Assembly: GCA_021769865.1 (NCBI GenBank)
Contig: JAETSB010000013.1
Location: 18,795-82,794 of the forward strand
DNA from: Oscillospiraceae bacterium
Lineage (GTDB): Bacteria > Bacillota > Clostridia > Oscillospirales > Oscillospiraceae
Reading direction: 5' to 3'
DNA: 64,000 nucleotides
Shown: in pieces, positions 1 through 8,605 of the stretch
Layout of the letters: every line of letters starts with the position of its first letter
Numbering within the stretch: the stretch's first letter is position 1
Notes under the pieces: model-generated
Seen by the model: the letters and a program-made list of their open reading frames with translations, nothing else
Told to the model about the DNA's origin: nothing
The model's database searches: none
Position numbers and translations under genes: made by a program

Positions 1-59
1 CCGGGGACTATGACCTCCACCTCTTCGAGGCCGCGAACGATTATTTTGCCGTTCTCTGA
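1..59 (+). CDS. 3' end of an unidentified protein (partial)
   Basis: An open frame enters from the left edge (frame starting at base 3) and ends at the TGA at 57-59. It gives an 18-residue tail, GDYDLHLFEAANDYFAVL. The stop lies just before the guaB promoter, which fits the end of an upstream gene. Too little is present to name it, and it could be a chance open frame. Confidence 0.4.
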   Translation, partial: GDYDLHLFEAANDYFAVL

Positions 60-67
60 GCAGGGGC

Positions 68-96
68 TTGACAAGCCTCCCCGCATCGTGTATACT
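68..96 (+). promoter_or_regulatory. sigma-A-type promoter of guaB
   Basis: A perfect -35 TTGACA (68-73) and a -10 TATACT (91-96) are separated by 17 bp. They lie 32 bp before the guaB start codon, which leaves a short leader. Confidence 0.85.
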
Positions 97-127
97 GCGT
101 AAAATTTATTAAAACGAGGTGTCCGCC

Positions 128-1639
128 ATGGCCTACTTTTTCTCCGAGCCCTCCCACACCTTCAGCGAATATCTGCTGGTCCCCGGCTACTCCTCCGCCG
201 AGTGCATCCCCGCCAACGTGTCCCTGAAAACGCCGGTGGTGAAGTTCAAACGCGGCGAGGAGTGCCCCCTGACCATGAATGTGCCCATGGTCTCCGCCGT
301 CATGCAGGCGGTCTCCGGCGAACAGATGGGCATCGGCCTTGCCAAGGAGGGCGGCATCGCCTTTATCTTCGTCTCCCAGCCTGTGGAGCAGCAGGCGGAG
401 ATGGTCCGCCGGGTGAAAAACTACAAGGCGGGCTTTGTCACCAGCGACTCCAACCTGCGGGTCGGGGACACCCTGGCGGACGTGCTGGCCCTGAAAGAAC
501 GCAGCGGCCACTCCACCATGGCCGTCACCGACGACGGCACCGGCACGGGGAAACTCTTAGGGCTGGTCACCAGCCGGGACTACCGGGTCAGCCGCCTGGA
601 TCCCGCCACCCCTGTCACGGACTTCATGACCCCCTTCGACAAGCTGATCTACGCCCCCGAGGGCACCAGCCTGAAAGAGGCCAACGATATCATCTGGGAC
701 CGGAAGCTCAACGCCCTGCCCATCGTCTCTCAGGACGGGCATCTGGTCAGCTTCGTCTTCCGCAAGGACTACGACTCCCACAAGGGCAACCCCCTGGAGC
801 TGCTGGACAGTCAGAAGCGCTATGTGGTGGGCGCGGGCATCAACACCCGGGACTATAAGGAACGGGTCCCCGCCCTGGTGGACGCCGGGGTGGACGTGCT
901 GGTCATTGACTCCTCCGAGGGCTACTCCGAGTGGCAGGCCCGGACCCTGAAGTGGATTCGGGACCGCTACGGCGACACGGTGAAAGTGGGCGCGGGCAAT
1001 GTGGTGGACGGCGAGGGCTTCCGCTTCCTGGCGGACGCCGGGGCGGACTTCGTGAAGATCGGCATCGGCGGCGGCTCCATCTGCATCACCCGGGAGACCA
1101 AGGGCATCGGCCGGGGCCAGGCCACGGCGGTCATCGACGTGGCGGCGGAGCGGGACAAGTATTTTGAGGAGACCGGGGTCTACGTCCCCATCTGCGCCGA
1201 CGGCGGCATCGTCCAGGACTATCACATCACCCTGGCTCTGGCCATGGGCGCGGACTTCTGCATGCTGGGCCGGTATTTCTCCCGGTTCGACGAGTCCCCC
1301 ACCAGCAAGATTCTCATTGGCGGCAGCTATATGAAGGAGTACTGGGGCGAGGGCAGCGCCCGGGCCCGGAACTGGCAGCGCTACGACTTGGGCGGCGCGG
1401 CGAAGCTCTCCTTCGAGGAGGGCGTGGACTCCTACGTTCCCTACGCCGGAGCCCTGGCGGACGGCATGGCCACGACCCTGGCGAAAATTCGCTCCACCAT
1501 GTGCAACTGCGGCGCCCTGACGATTCCGGAGCTCCGGGACAAGGCCAAGCTGACCCTGGTCAGCTCCGTTTCCATCGTGGAGGGCGGCGCCCACGACGTG
1601 CTGCTGAAGGACTCCGCCGGAGCAGTGGGAAGAAACTAA
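128..1639 (+). CDS. guaB: IMP dehydrogenase, Tritrichomonas-like type
   Basis: Catalyses the NAD-dependent oxidation of IMP to XMP, the first committed step to GMP, in the cytosol. The 503-residue product has the (beta/alpha)8 barrel, a CBS pair inserted at about 100-220, the catalytic loop [12 protein letters not shown] with Cys319, a substrate Asp261, and the flap Arg418-Tyr419 in NWQRYD. Length and these positions match my memory of the Tritrichomonas foetus enzyme residue for residue, and the loop differs from the usual bacterial SICTTR. I chose the ATG at 128 because GAGGT (116-120) sits 7 nt upstream; a GTG at 119 lacks a ribosome site. The gene is monocistronic, with its own promoter and terminator. 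Confidence 0.95.
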   Translation: MAYFFSEPSHTFSEYLLVPGYSSAECIPANVSLKTPVVKFKRGEECPLTMNVPMVSAVMQAVSGEQMGIGLAKEGGIAFIFVSQPVEQQAEMVRRVKNYKAGFVTSDSNLRVGDTLADVLALKERSGHSTMAVTDDGTGTGKLLGLVTSRDYRVSRLDPATPVTDFMTPFDKLIYAPEGTSLKEANDIIWDRKLNALPIVSQDGHLVSFVFRKDYDSHKGNPLELLDSQKRYVVGAGINTRDYKERVPALVDAGVDVLVIDSSEGYSEWQARTLKWIRDRYGDTVKVGAGNVVDGEGFRFLADAGADFVKIGIGGGSICITRETKGIGRGQATAVIDVAAERDKYFEETGVYVPICADGGIVQDYHITLALAMGADFCMLGRYFSRFDESPTSKILIGGSYMKEYWGEGSARARNWQRYDLGGAAKLSFEEGVDSYVPYAGALADGMATTLAKIRSTMCNCGALTIPELRDKAKLTLVSSVSIVEGGAHDVLLKDSAGAVGRN

Positions 1640-1650
1640 ACTCTATAGAA

Positions 1651-1685
1651 AAGAGCCTCCACGTTTTCGTGGAGGCTCTTTTTCG
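1651..1685. terminator. bidirectional terminator between guaB and cysS
   Basis: An 11-bp stem GAGCCTCCACG/CGTGGAGGCTC with a TTTT loop is flanked by A-rich sequence on the left and a T-run on the right. It can end guaB (+) and cysS (-). Confidence 0.85.
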
Positions 1686-1701
1686 TATTACGCAGACGAA
1701 A

Positions 1702-3144
1702 TCAAACTCTCTTCCAGGAGGCCCCGCCCTTCACGTCGGTGACCTCAATGCCCTGGGCCTTTAACTCATCCCGAATCCGGTCCGCCTCGGCGAAGTTCTT
1801 GGCCTTCTTGGCCTCGTAACGGGCCAACACCTTCGCGTCGACGTCCGGGTCCCCCTCGCCGGTGATGACATAGTCCCCGCCGCCGGACTGGACCGCCTGG
1901 GCCGCCTTTTCCCGGAGGGCCGCCGCCTTTTCCAAAAGGCTCAGGGACAGCACCTGGTCGAACTCCCCGATGATGGCCAGCTTCGTGGCGTCGTTGGTTT
2001 TCGCCTTCAGGGCATCGAACACCGCCGTCACGGCCATGGAGGTGTTCAGGTCGTTGCCCACCTGCTGGAGGAACTTTTCCCGGTACTCGCCCAGCACCGC
2101 CTCGTCCACGTCCCCCTCGGGTTTCAGCGCCGCGATGCGGCCAAGCAGCTTGTTGTAAGCCGCGGCGGCGTTGTCCAGATTCTCCCAGGTGAAGAGCAGG
2201 GTCTTGCGGTAGTGGCTCTGGAGGCAGAACCAGCGGTAGGCCAGGGGATCGTATCCCTTCTTCTCCAGCAGGGAGACCGTCAGGAATTCGCCCTTGGACT
2301 TGGACATCTTCCCCGCCGGGTCGTTCAGGTGGTGTACGTGGAACCAGTGGGGACACCAGGGATGGCCCAGGTAGCTCTCCGACTGGGCGATCTCGTTGGT
2401 GTGGTGGGGGAAGGCGTTGTCCACGCCGCCGCAGTGGAGGTCCAGGTACTCCCCGTTGTACTTCAGGGAGATGCCGGAGCACTCGATGTGCCAGCCCGGA
2501 TAGCCCACGCCCCAGGGGGAGTCCCACTTGAGGGCCTGGTCCTCAAACTTGGATTTCGTGAACCAGAGGACGAAGTCGTTCTTGTTCCGCTTATTGGAGT
2601 CCTCCTCCACGCCCTCCCGGACGCCCACGGCCAGGTCGTCCTCGTCGTGGTCGTTGAAAATGTAATACCGGGCCAGCTTGGAGCTGTCGAAGTACACGTT
2701 TCCCCCGGCCAGGTAGGCGTAGCCGGTATCCACCAGCTTGGAGATGATCTTGATATACTCGTCGATACAGCCGGTGGCGGGCTGCACCACGTCGGGAGTT
2801 TTGATGTTCAGCTTCCGGCAGTCGTCGAAGAAGGCGTCGGTGTAGAACTTGGCGATGTCCATGACGGTCTTGTTCTCCCGCTTGGCGCCCTTGAGCATTT
2901 TGTCCTCGCCGGTGTCGGCGTCGCTGGAGAGGTGCCCCACGTCGGTGATGTTCATGACACGGTTCACGTCATATCCGGCAAAGCGGAGGTACTTCTCCAG
3001 CACGTCCTCCATGATATAGCTCCGGAGGTTGCCGATGTGGGCGAAGTGGTACACCGTGGGCCCGCAGGTGTACATCTCCACCCGGCCGGGGGTGTGGGTC
3101 TTGAACTCCTCTTTTTTGTGGGTCGCGGAATTGTAAAGATACAT
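1702..3144 (-). CDS. cysS: cysteinyl-tRNA synthetase
   Basis: Charges tRNA-Cys with cysteine in the cytosol. The 480-residue class I synthetase shows the N-terminal TCGPTVY segment (Zn Cys), the HIGH-type motif HIGN, the Zn-site segments HIECSG and PHHTNEI, and KMSKSKG. Length is normal for bacterial CysRS (about 460-480). The start at 3144 (MYLYNSATHKKEEF) is preceded by GGAGGATGAGATC; an in-frame ATG 15 nt upstream overlaps that ribosome site. It lies 58 nt downstream of cysE in the same direction, so both are probably controlled by the T-box leader. Confidence 0.96.
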   Translation of the reverse strand: MYLYNSATHKKEEFKTHTPGRVEMYTCGPTVYHFAHIGNLRSYIMEDVLEKYLRFAGYDVNRVMNITDVGHLSSDADTGEDKMLKGAKRENKTVMDIAKFYTDAFFDDCRKLNIKTPDVVQPATGCIDEYIKIISKLVDTGYAYLAGGNVYFDSSKLARYYIFNDHDEDDLAVGVREGVEEDSNKRNKNDFVLWFTKSKFEDQALKWDSPWGVGYPGWHIECSGISLKYNGEYLDLHCGGVDNAFPHHTNEIAQSESYLGHPWCPHWFHVHHLNDPAGKMSKSKGEFLTVSLLEKKGYDPLAYRWFCLQSHYRKTLLFTWENLDNAAAAYNKLLGRIAALKPEGDVDEAVLGEYREKFLQQVGNDLNTSMAVTAVFDALKAKTNDATKLAIIGEFDQVLSLSLLEKAAALREKAAQAVQSGGGDYVITGEGDPDVDAKVLARYEAKKAKNFAEADRIRDELKAQGIEVTDVKGGASWKRV

Positions 3145-3202
3145 GATCTCATCCTCCATTTTGCGGGGCCACCGCTCCGGCGGCCCTCTTTTTATAAATT
3201 AC

Positions 3203-3862
3203 TTATGCGGGCCGCCGCTGATGCGGCTCTCCCATGGACCGCTCCAGCGCCTCCACCTGGCGGGCCAGCCGTTCCAGCTCCTCCCGCACAGGGTCCCGGA
3301 CGCTGATCTGGTCCACGTCGTCGGCGTAGTACACGGGGCAGCCGTTCACCCGGACGATCCGGGCGGGCACGCCCACGGCGGTGGAGCCCGGCGGGACCTC
3401 GCTGAGCACCACCGCCCCGGCGGCGATGCGGGCGTTGTCCCCCACTTTGAAGGGCCCCAGCACCCTGGCTCCGGAACCCACCATCACATTGTTTCCCAGG
3501 GTGGGGTGGCGCTTCCCCTGGTCCTTCCCGGTGCCTCCCAGGGTCACTCCCTGGTAGAGGAGGCAGTCGTCCCCGATCTTGGCGGTCTCGCCGATGACAA
3601 TGCCCATTCCATGGTCAATGACCAGCCGCCGGCCGATGGCGGCGCCGGGGTGGATCTCGATGCCGGTCTTCTTCCGGGCGTGCTGGGAGATCCAGCGGGC
3701 CAGGAAATACCGGCGGTGAAGGTACAGCCAGTGGGCCACACGGTGCCACAGCAGCGCGTGGACGCCGGGGTACAAAAGGAAAATCTCCAGCTTGCTCCGG
3801 GCGGCGGGGTCCCGGCGCTGGTAGGCGGCCAGCAGGCCGCCGAGACGAGTCAGGTACATCAT
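3203..3862 (-). CDS. cysE: serine O-acetyltransferase
   Basis: Makes O-acetylserine from serine and acetyl-CoA, the first step of cysteine synthesis. The 219-residue protein has the N-terminal helical part, then left-handed beta-helix hexapeptide repeats with DHGMGIVIGETAKIGDD, YQGVTLGGTG and KRHPTLGNNVMVG, the usual serine and acetyl-CoA site. The ATG at 3862 follows AAGGAGTGAAGCA. It is the first gene after the T-box leader and is followed by cysS, so cysteine synthesis and tRNA-Cys charging respond together. The C-terminal tail after the repeats is longer than in short bacterial forms. Confidence 0.95.
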   Translation of the reverse strand: MMYLTRLGGLLAAYQRRDPAARSKLEIFLLYPGVHALLWHRVAHWLYLHRRYFLARWISQHARKKTGIEIHPGAAIGRRLVIDHGMGIVIGETAKIGDDCLLYQGVTLGGTGKDQGKRHPTLGNNVMVGSGARVLGPFKVGDNARIAAGAVVLSEVPPGSTAVGVPARIVRVNGCPVYYADDVDQISVRDPVREELERLARQVEALERSMGEPHQRRPA

Positions 3863-3890
3863 TGCTTCACTCCTTGCCGGGCCGGGAGGA

Positions 3891-4121
3891 AACAAGAACG
3901 CCTCCCGTACCGAAGTACGAGAGGCGACGAATCGCGGTTCCACTCTCATTTATCACTCAAGGGGCCCTTGACGGGGGCCGGGCGGAGGGATCTCTCCCCT
4001 CCCGCTCACGGACGCACTTCGCGGCCCCCTCCGCAGGCGCGCTTGCAGCCGGTGACGCGCCCTCTCTGTTCTTTGGGTAGACCGTTACTCTTTCCGATCA
4101 TCACGGTATTCACTTGACTCT
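3891..4121 (-). promoter_or_regulatory. T-box riboswitch leader, probably tRNA-Cys specific
   Basis: On the minus strand the leader contains the T-box core GAGTGGAACCGCG (TGGAACCGCG at 3942-3933). It is followed by an intrinsic terminator, stem GCCTCTCGTAC/GTACGGGAGGC and a T-rich tail (3926-3891). Upstream sequence can form the long stem I with an AGAGAG segment. A plausible specifier is TGC (Cys) at 4016-4014 within GAAGTGCGTC, which agrees with the genes served, cysE-cysS. The specifier is my inference; the T-box and terminator are clear. Confidence 0.93.
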
Positions 4122-4127
4122 CTCAGT

Positions 4128-4156
4128 ATATTAGCAGGAGTTGTCCGCCGTGTCAA
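4128..4156 (-). promoter_or_regulatory. promoter of the cysE-cysS operon
   Basis: On the minus strand TTGACA (4156-4151) and TAATAT (4133-4128) are spaced by 17 bp, just upstream of the T-box leader. Transcription should begin near 4121. Confidence 0.9.
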
Positions 4157-4169
4157 GTTTTTTCATTGC

Positions 4170-4388
4170 TCAGTCTTCCGCCTTGAGCTGATAGCCCAGC
4201 TCCTGGACCCTCTGGCGGATCTGCTCCTGGCGGACGCCGGTGGAATCGTAGTCCACCGCCACGCAGCCCCGGTCGCTGAGGCTGACGGAGGTGACGCCAG
4301 GCAGCATGTCCAGCCCCTGCTTCAAGAGCTTCTCGTCGTGCTTGTCCCCGGCGTTTTCCAGGGAGAAATAGGTGCTCAAATGGGCCAT
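4170..4388 (-). CDS. small HMA-fold protein without CxxC
   Basis: A 72-residue cytosolic protein whose pattern (LLKQGLDMLPGVTSVSLSDRGCVAVDYDSTGVRQEQIRQRV, cut here into its recognisable parts KQGLDMLPGVTSV and VAVDYDS) fits the ferredoxin-like heavy-metal-associated fold. The usual MxCxxC metal loop is absent; only one Cys remains. The start at 4388 has GGAGAG 8 nt upstream. It follows the DivIVA-like gene in the same direction with a 57-nt gap, so the two may be cotranscribed. Its function is unknown, and it may bind something other than metal. Confidence 0.65.
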   Translation of the reverse strand: MAHLSTYFSLENAGDKHDEKLLKQGLDMLPGVTSVSLSDRGCVAVDYDSTGVRQEQIRQRVQELGYQLKAED

Positions 4389-4402
4389 GGGAATCTCTCC
4401 TT

Positions 4403-4414
4403 CCAAACGTTTGG
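4403..4414. repeat. short perfect palindrome CCAAACGTTTGG
   Basis: A 12-bp palindrome (14 bp with the flanking T/A) lies 14 bp upstream of the small HMA-like gene. It could be an operator, but nothing else supports this. Confidence 0.35.
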
Positions 4415-4445
4415 AGTAGCTTTCCCAAGCCGCTTATTTTCATTC

Positions 4446-5081
4446 TCAGCCCTTTTCCTCCGGCTTGTTCTCGGGCTTCCGCTCCAGCCGGGCGGCCAGC
4501 TCATTCAGCTCCGCCCCCGTCTGGTCCAGCGCCCGGGGCAGCTGGCTGAGGGTCACCTCAATTTTCCGCAGCTCGCTGTTCACATGCCCGGCGACGGATT
4601 CAAAATCGCTCATCAGCCGCTGATAGCGGCTGCGGAAGTCCTCCAGCGTCCGGCGGGTCTGGGCGGCGGCCTCCTCCTCCAGATCGTCGGCCCGGTTCCG
4701 GGCCTCGCACTCGATGGCCCCCAGGCGCTCCCGAAAGCGGGCGTAGCTCTCCGCGTCGGGCTTGAGGGCATCCCGCTCGGCGGTCAGCCGGGCCACGTCC
4801 TGTTCCAGAGCCCGCAGGGGCTCCAGGTCCGCCCGGGCGGCGCTCTCCGTCTCCAGCCGCTCCCGGAGGCGGTCCCGCTCCTCGGTCAGCGCCTCCACCC
4901 GGTCCTGGAGGCGCTCCAGTTCCTCCGCCCGCTCCTCCGCCTGCTTGCGGAGGGTCTCGTTTTCCGCCTCCAGCTCCCGCTGCACGGCGGCGGCCTTTTC
5001 TGAGGACTGCTCCAGATACCGCACCACGTCCTGCTTGTCGAACCCGCCGAAGGCCACGCTTTTAAAGGAATAATTGTCCAT
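4446..5081 (-). CDS. DivIVA-like coiled-coil protein
   Basis: The 211-residue protein begins with the DivIVA-type N-terminus (YSFKSVAFGGFDKQDVVRYLE), which in the family binds curved membrane. It continues as a long heptad-rich coiled coil, about residues 25-190, full of E, R, L and A, with a charged tail. Such proteins recruit cell-division or pole factors. It is shorter on conserved sequence than true DivIVA, so a divergent member is the safest name. The start at 5081 (MDNYSF) is preceded by GGTGG; a TTG 21 nt upstream is less likely. The small HMA-like gene follows. Confidence 0.75.
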   Translation of the reverse strand: MDNYSFKSVAFGGFDKQDVVRYLEQSSEKAAAVQRELEAENETLRKQAEERAEELERLQDRVEALTEERDRLRERLETESAARADLEPLRALEQDVARLTAERDALKPDAESYARFRERLGAIECEARNRADDLEEEAAAQTRRTLEDFRSRYQRLMSDFESVAGHVNSELRKIEVTLSQLPRALDQTGAELNELAARLERKPENKPEEKG

Positions 5082-5172
5082 AGGGCCACCGCTTCCTCTC
5101 AAAATTTCTCTCTGATTCTACCACAGACGACCGCAACTTACAAGGGCCAATCTTATCCGTCCCGGAGACAAA

Positions 5173-5208
5173 AGGCCCGGCGCTTCCCCATTTGGAAGCG
5201 CCGGGCAA
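5173..5208 (-). terminator. terminator of the GH112 operon
   Basis: A stem of 13 bp, GCCCGGCGCTTCC with GGAAGCGCCGGGC (loop of 6), is followed on the minus strand by CCTTTTG. It lies 5 bp after the phosphorylase stop codon. Confidence 0.75.
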
Positions 5209-5212
5209 AGGG

Positions 5213-7381
5213 TCAAATCTCGTACCAGCGGATCTCGCCCGCGGCCAGCTCCAGCGGGAAGCCGGACCCGTCTCCACGGAAAACCGTGGTGCTCTGGGGC
5301 TGGTCGGTGTTGTTCACCACGCAGAAGCGCCCGCTCTCCACATAGGCGTGGACCTCCGCGCGGCAGTTGGAGGAAAACCATTTCTCCAAGCGGTCCTCCC
5401 CGTGGGAGGCCCAGAGAATCGCCCGGTGAAGCAGCCGGTTGTTCTCAAAGGAGTAGGGCAGTCCGGAGACATACACCCCCCGGCCGGAGCCGAAGGCGTT
5501 CACCGCCAGCTGGACCTCCTTGTCCCGCTGGACCAGCACCTCCGCCCCCTCCAGGGCGTAGATGCTCTTCTGTCCCTCGCCGAAGTCCACGGGGCCCTCC
5601 GCGTCCGCCAGGAGGAAGTGATCCGGGTGTTCCTCCCAGTTGTACTTGTCGTAGCCCAGTGTAAAGCCTGTCTCCTTTTCAACCCCCAGCACCGGGGCCA
5701 TCTGGAAATAGCGCCCCTGGTACTGGTGACCGGAGGGTTCGCCCACGCCGATGAAGCCGCCGCCGTTCCAGACGAATCGCTTCACCGCGGCGGAGATCTC
5801 CGGATCCTCCCAGACAGCCCCGCCGGTGTGGGCGGTGTCCCCGCCGCCGACGTTCAGCAGCACGTCCACGCCGTCCAGAACATGGGGGTCCGCCTTCAGC
5901 TCGTCGAAGCTCAAAAAGCGCACGTCGAAGGGCGCGCCGGACAGGGCCTCGATGACCCCGGCATAGGAGTAGTTCTGCTTTTGATACAGGGCGTGGTGGA
6001 CCATGTGGCAGCCCCAGGACCGGGCCCGGCCCCAGCAGTTCAGCACCGCCACCGTCTTGGCGCAGTAGGGCTTGGCCCCGTTGATGTGCCCGTAGAGCTC
6101 CCGGAACTCTTCGCACACGGATTCCACATAGTCGATGAACTCCGGGAACTCGCAGGCCAGCTTCAGGTAGCCCCCGTAGCCGATGCGGTCGATGGGCTTG
6201 CGCAATATGGCCCGCCGGGCGGTGACCCAGTTCTCCCGGGCCTCCCCCACCGGGTCCCCACCCTCGTGGAAGGTGTCCGGGAAGAAGTAGGGCAGGAACC
6301 GCCCCTCCGTGTACTTTACACCGGGGATGTCGGAAATCAGGCGCAGGGTGGACCCGTTGCCCACACTCCCCACCACGGCGTCCAGGCCGATGGACTGGAA
6401 CTCCTCCAGATAGGGCTCCGTGCCGATCCAGTGGTCCCCCAGGAACATCATGGCCTCCTTGCCCAGCTGGTGGGTGAGGTCCACCAGCTCTTTTGCCAGG
6501 GCGGCCACCTCCCGGCGCTGGAAGGCGCAGAAGTCCTGGTATTCTTTTGTGGGTACCCGATACTGATTGTTATAATACCCCTGATCGATTACAAATTCCG
6601 GTCGAAATTGGTAGCCCGCCTCCCGCTCGAACTGCTCTAAAATATAGGGAGACACGGAAGCGGAGTAACCGTACCAGTCCACGTACTTCTCCCGTTTCAG
6701 CTCGTCAAAGATCAAAGTGAACTGGTGGAAGAAAGTGGTGTAGCGGATCACGTCCACATAGGGGTGCTCCTGAATGAACCTCCGCAGCCGTTCCATGGTG
6801 TACTTCCGGGTCTTGGGCTGGCGGACGTCGAAGGTGATCTGGTGCTCAAAGTCCTTCCAGCCGTTGGTGACGGCGTTGTACATGTGCACCGGGTCCCAGA
6901 TGAGATACGCCAGGAAGCTGACGGTGTAATCGTGGAACGCCTCCGGCGCGGGGATCACCACGGCGCCGCGTTCCCCGTCGTAGTCCCAGGCCGATCGGGC
7001 CAGCGGCTCCCCCGTGGTGCGGTCCATGACCTCCCACCAGCGCTTGATGTCGTCCCGGTCGTTGACTTTCAGCAGCTCCTCGCTGACGCCCTTCAACAGC
7101 GGAATGGCCAGCGGCCCGCCGGAGGCGGTGTGGAAGCCGGTCATAATATAGCACTGCTGCACCTCGTCGGGGTTGGCCTTGGCCCAGGCGTTGTCCTTCC
7201 GGGTGGTGTAATAGGTGGCGTACACCTTGGCGCCCACGGACTTCAATTCCTCCGGGTAATCCGTGCCGTCACAGTCCCGGATGGCGTCGGCCCCCCAGCG
7301 CTCCAGCAGGGCCAGGGTCTCGGGCACCACGTCCACGTCGGTGGGGATGGTTACCCGTCCTCTCTTGTATAAATCGCTCAT
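5213..7381 (-). CDS. lnpA: 1,3-beta-galactosyl-N-acetylhexosamine phosphorylase (GH112)
   Basis: Phosphorolyses lacto-N-biose or galacto-N-biose to galactose 1-phosphate and GlcNAc or GalNAc in the cytosol. The 722-residue protein is full length for GH112 and carries the family's N-terminal KRGRVTIPTDVDV, the active-site stretch GDHWIGTEP (Asp316 is the likely general acid), and C-terminal beta domains. The start at 7381 has GAGGGAG just upstream; a GTG 15 nt earlier overlaps the preceding gene. It is last in an operon with a complete sugar importer except the ATPase, which is usually shared from elsewhere in Firmicutes. Whether it prefers mucin-type galacto-N-biose or milk-type lacto-N-biose cannot be told by eye. 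Confidence 0.93.
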   Translation of the reverse strand: MSDLYKRGRVTIPTDVDVVPETLALLERWGADAIRDCDGTDYPEELKSVGAKVYATYYTTRKDNAWAKANPDEVQQCYIMTGFHTASGGPLAIPLLKGVSEELLKVNDRDDIKRWWEVMDRTTGEPLARSAWDYDGERGAVVIPAPEAFHDYTVSFLAYLIWDPVHMYNAVTNGWKDFEHQITFDVRQPKTRKYTMERLRRFIQEHPYVDVIRYTTFFHQFTLIFDELKREKYVDWYGYSASVSPYILEQFEREAGYQFRPEFVIDQGYYNNQYRVPTKEYQDFCAFQRREVAALAKELVDLTHQLGKEAMMFLGDHWIGTEPYLEEFQSIGLDAVVGSVGNGSTLRLISDIPGVKYTEGRFLPYFFPDTFHEGGDPVGEARENWVTARRAILRKPIDRIGYGGYLKLACEFPEFIDYVESVCEEFRELYGHINGAKPYCAKTVAVLNCWGRARSWGCHMVHHALYQKQNYSYAGVIEALSGAPFDVRFLSFDELKADPHVLDGVDVLLNVGGGDTAHTGGAVWEDPEISAAVKRFVWNGGGFIGVGEPSGHQYQGRYFQMAPVLGVEKETGFTLGYDKYNWEEHPDHFLLADAEGPVDFGEGQKSIYALEGAEVLVQRDKEVQLAVNAFGSGRGVYVSGLPYSFENNRLLHRAILWASHGEDRLEKWFSSNCRAEVHAYVESGRFCVVNNTDQPQSTTVFRGDGSGFPLELAAGEIRWYEI

Positions 7382-7392
7382 GCGGTTCTCCC

Positions 7393-7599
7393 TCACAGCC
7401 CGGGGCCCTTGTCGCCCTCAAAGGGTTTGTTGTAAATCATCAGCGCCGCCAGCAGCAGGATGACGCCCAGGATCATCAGCCCCAGCCCCTTCATCTGCCC
7501 GGTCAGGGTCCAGCCGAAGATCACCAGAGCCAGCCCCACAAGGAAAAACCCCGCGATGAACAGCACCCGCAGGCCGGTGTGCTCTTTCCAAAATTTCAT
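7393..7599 (-). CDS. small two-helix membrane protein
   Basis: A 68-residue protein with two hydrophobic segments, about 10-32 and 36-57, separated by a short polar turn (TGQMKG), and a charged C-terminus. It resembles small Firmicutes membrane proteins found beside GH112 genes (possibly DUF6903; from memory). It lies between the MalG-type permease and the phosphorylase, 4 nt after the former and 11 nt before the latter, so it belongs to the same transcript. Role unknown; an accessory of the permease complex is possible. Confidence 0.75.
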   Translation of the reverse strand: MKFWKEHTGLRVLFIAGFFLVGLALVIFGWTLTGQMKGLGLMILGVILLLAALMIYNKPFEGDKGPGL

Positions 7600-7603
7600 A
7601 ATC

Positions 7604-8494
7604 TCACCCCTTTAAGCCGCCCACGGTCATGCCCTGGGTCAGCTTCTTTTGCACGCACATGTAGAGAATCAGCGTCGGCAGCATCACCAGCACCAGCCCG
7701 GCGTAGAGGATGCCGTACTCCGCCGAGGACTGCTGGGCCTGCATCAGGTTCAAAAGGCCCACCGGCAAAGTCTTCTGGCCCTGGGCGCTGCTCATCAGCG
7801 TCATGGAGATGATGTACTCATTCCAGAAGGAGAGGAAGTTGAAGAGGATGATGGTGATGATGGAGGGCTGGGCCATGGGGAAAATGATGCGGATCATGGC
7901 CTGTCCATAGCCCGCGCCGTCGATATACGCGGCCTCCTCGAAGTCGTGGGGGAGCGTCGCGAAGTAGCCGGAGAGCAGGTAGATGGTGAAGGGCAGGGCC
8001 GTGGAGGCGTACACCACCGCCAGCACCACCAGGTTGTTCAGCAGAAAGCCGCTTCCCATCAGGTTTTTCAGCCACAGATCCCCGTCCCGGAGCATCAGGA
8101 AAATGGGCACCACAATGTAGTTCACGTTGATGAAGAGCCCCGCCATGAAGCAGGTGTTCAGAAACCGGCCTCCCCGGAAGCGGAACCGGGCCAGACAGTA
8201 GGCCGCCGGCAGGGCCACCACCAGCAGCAGAATCAGGGACAGCGCCGTCACCAGGACGGAGTTGAGCATGTAACTGCCCATACTGGCGGCGTTCCAGGCG
8301 TCCACGAAATTCTGCCAGTAAAACCCGTCAGGCAGGGCCCAGGGGTTGCCGTAGAACTCGCTGTTCTGCTTGATGGAGGCCAGGAACACCCAGGCCACCG
8401 GCACAATGATGACCACGGCCAGGGTAATCAGCACCACATAGATGAAGATCTTATACAGCGTCTCGCCGGACATGCCTTTCTTTTCTGTTGTCAT
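7604..8494 (-). CDS. sugar ABC permease, MalG type
   Basis: A 296-residue integral membrane protein with six predicted helices and the permease EAA loop (EEAAYIDGAGYGQAMIRIIFP at about 190-210), which docks the ATPase. It is the second CUT1 permease of the lacto/galacto-N-biose importer. The start at 8494 is chosen because AAGGAGGT lies 7 nt upstream; an ATG at 8500 touches the ribosome site. It is followed at 4 nt by the small membrane gene. Confidence 0.9.
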   Translation of the reverse strand: MTTEKKGMSGETLYKIFIYVVLITLAVVIIVPVAWVFLASIKQNSEFYGNPWALPDGFYWQNFVDAWNAASMGSYMLNSVLVTALSLILLLVVALPAAYCLARFRFRGGRFLNTCFMAGLFINVNYIVVPIFLMLRDGDLWLKNLMGSGFLLNNLVVLAVVYASTALPFTIYLLSGYFATLPHDFEEAAYIDGAGYGQAMIRIIFPMAQPSIITIILFNFLSFWNEYIISMTLMSSAQGQKTLPVGLLNLMQAQQSSAEYGILYAGLVLVMLPTLILYMCVQKKLTQGMTVGGLKG

Positions 8495-8581
8495 GTACAT
8501 ACCTCCTTATAAAGGTGGTTTCGTCGCCGTCGCTTCGGCCTGGATTATTACCAGACTCGAGAGCGCGATAAAGTTCTTTTG

Positions 8582-8605
8582 ATTCTTTTCTTTCAAGAAA
8601 AGAAT
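8582..8605. repeat. AT-rich inverted repeat between the permease genes
   Basis: ATTCTTTTCTT and AAGAAAAGAAT form an 11-bp perfect stem with a TC centre, directly after the MalF-type stop codon (minus strand). The gap of 110 nt between the two permease genes is otherwise featureless. The hairpin may be a processing or mRNA-stability element. Confidence 0.5.
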
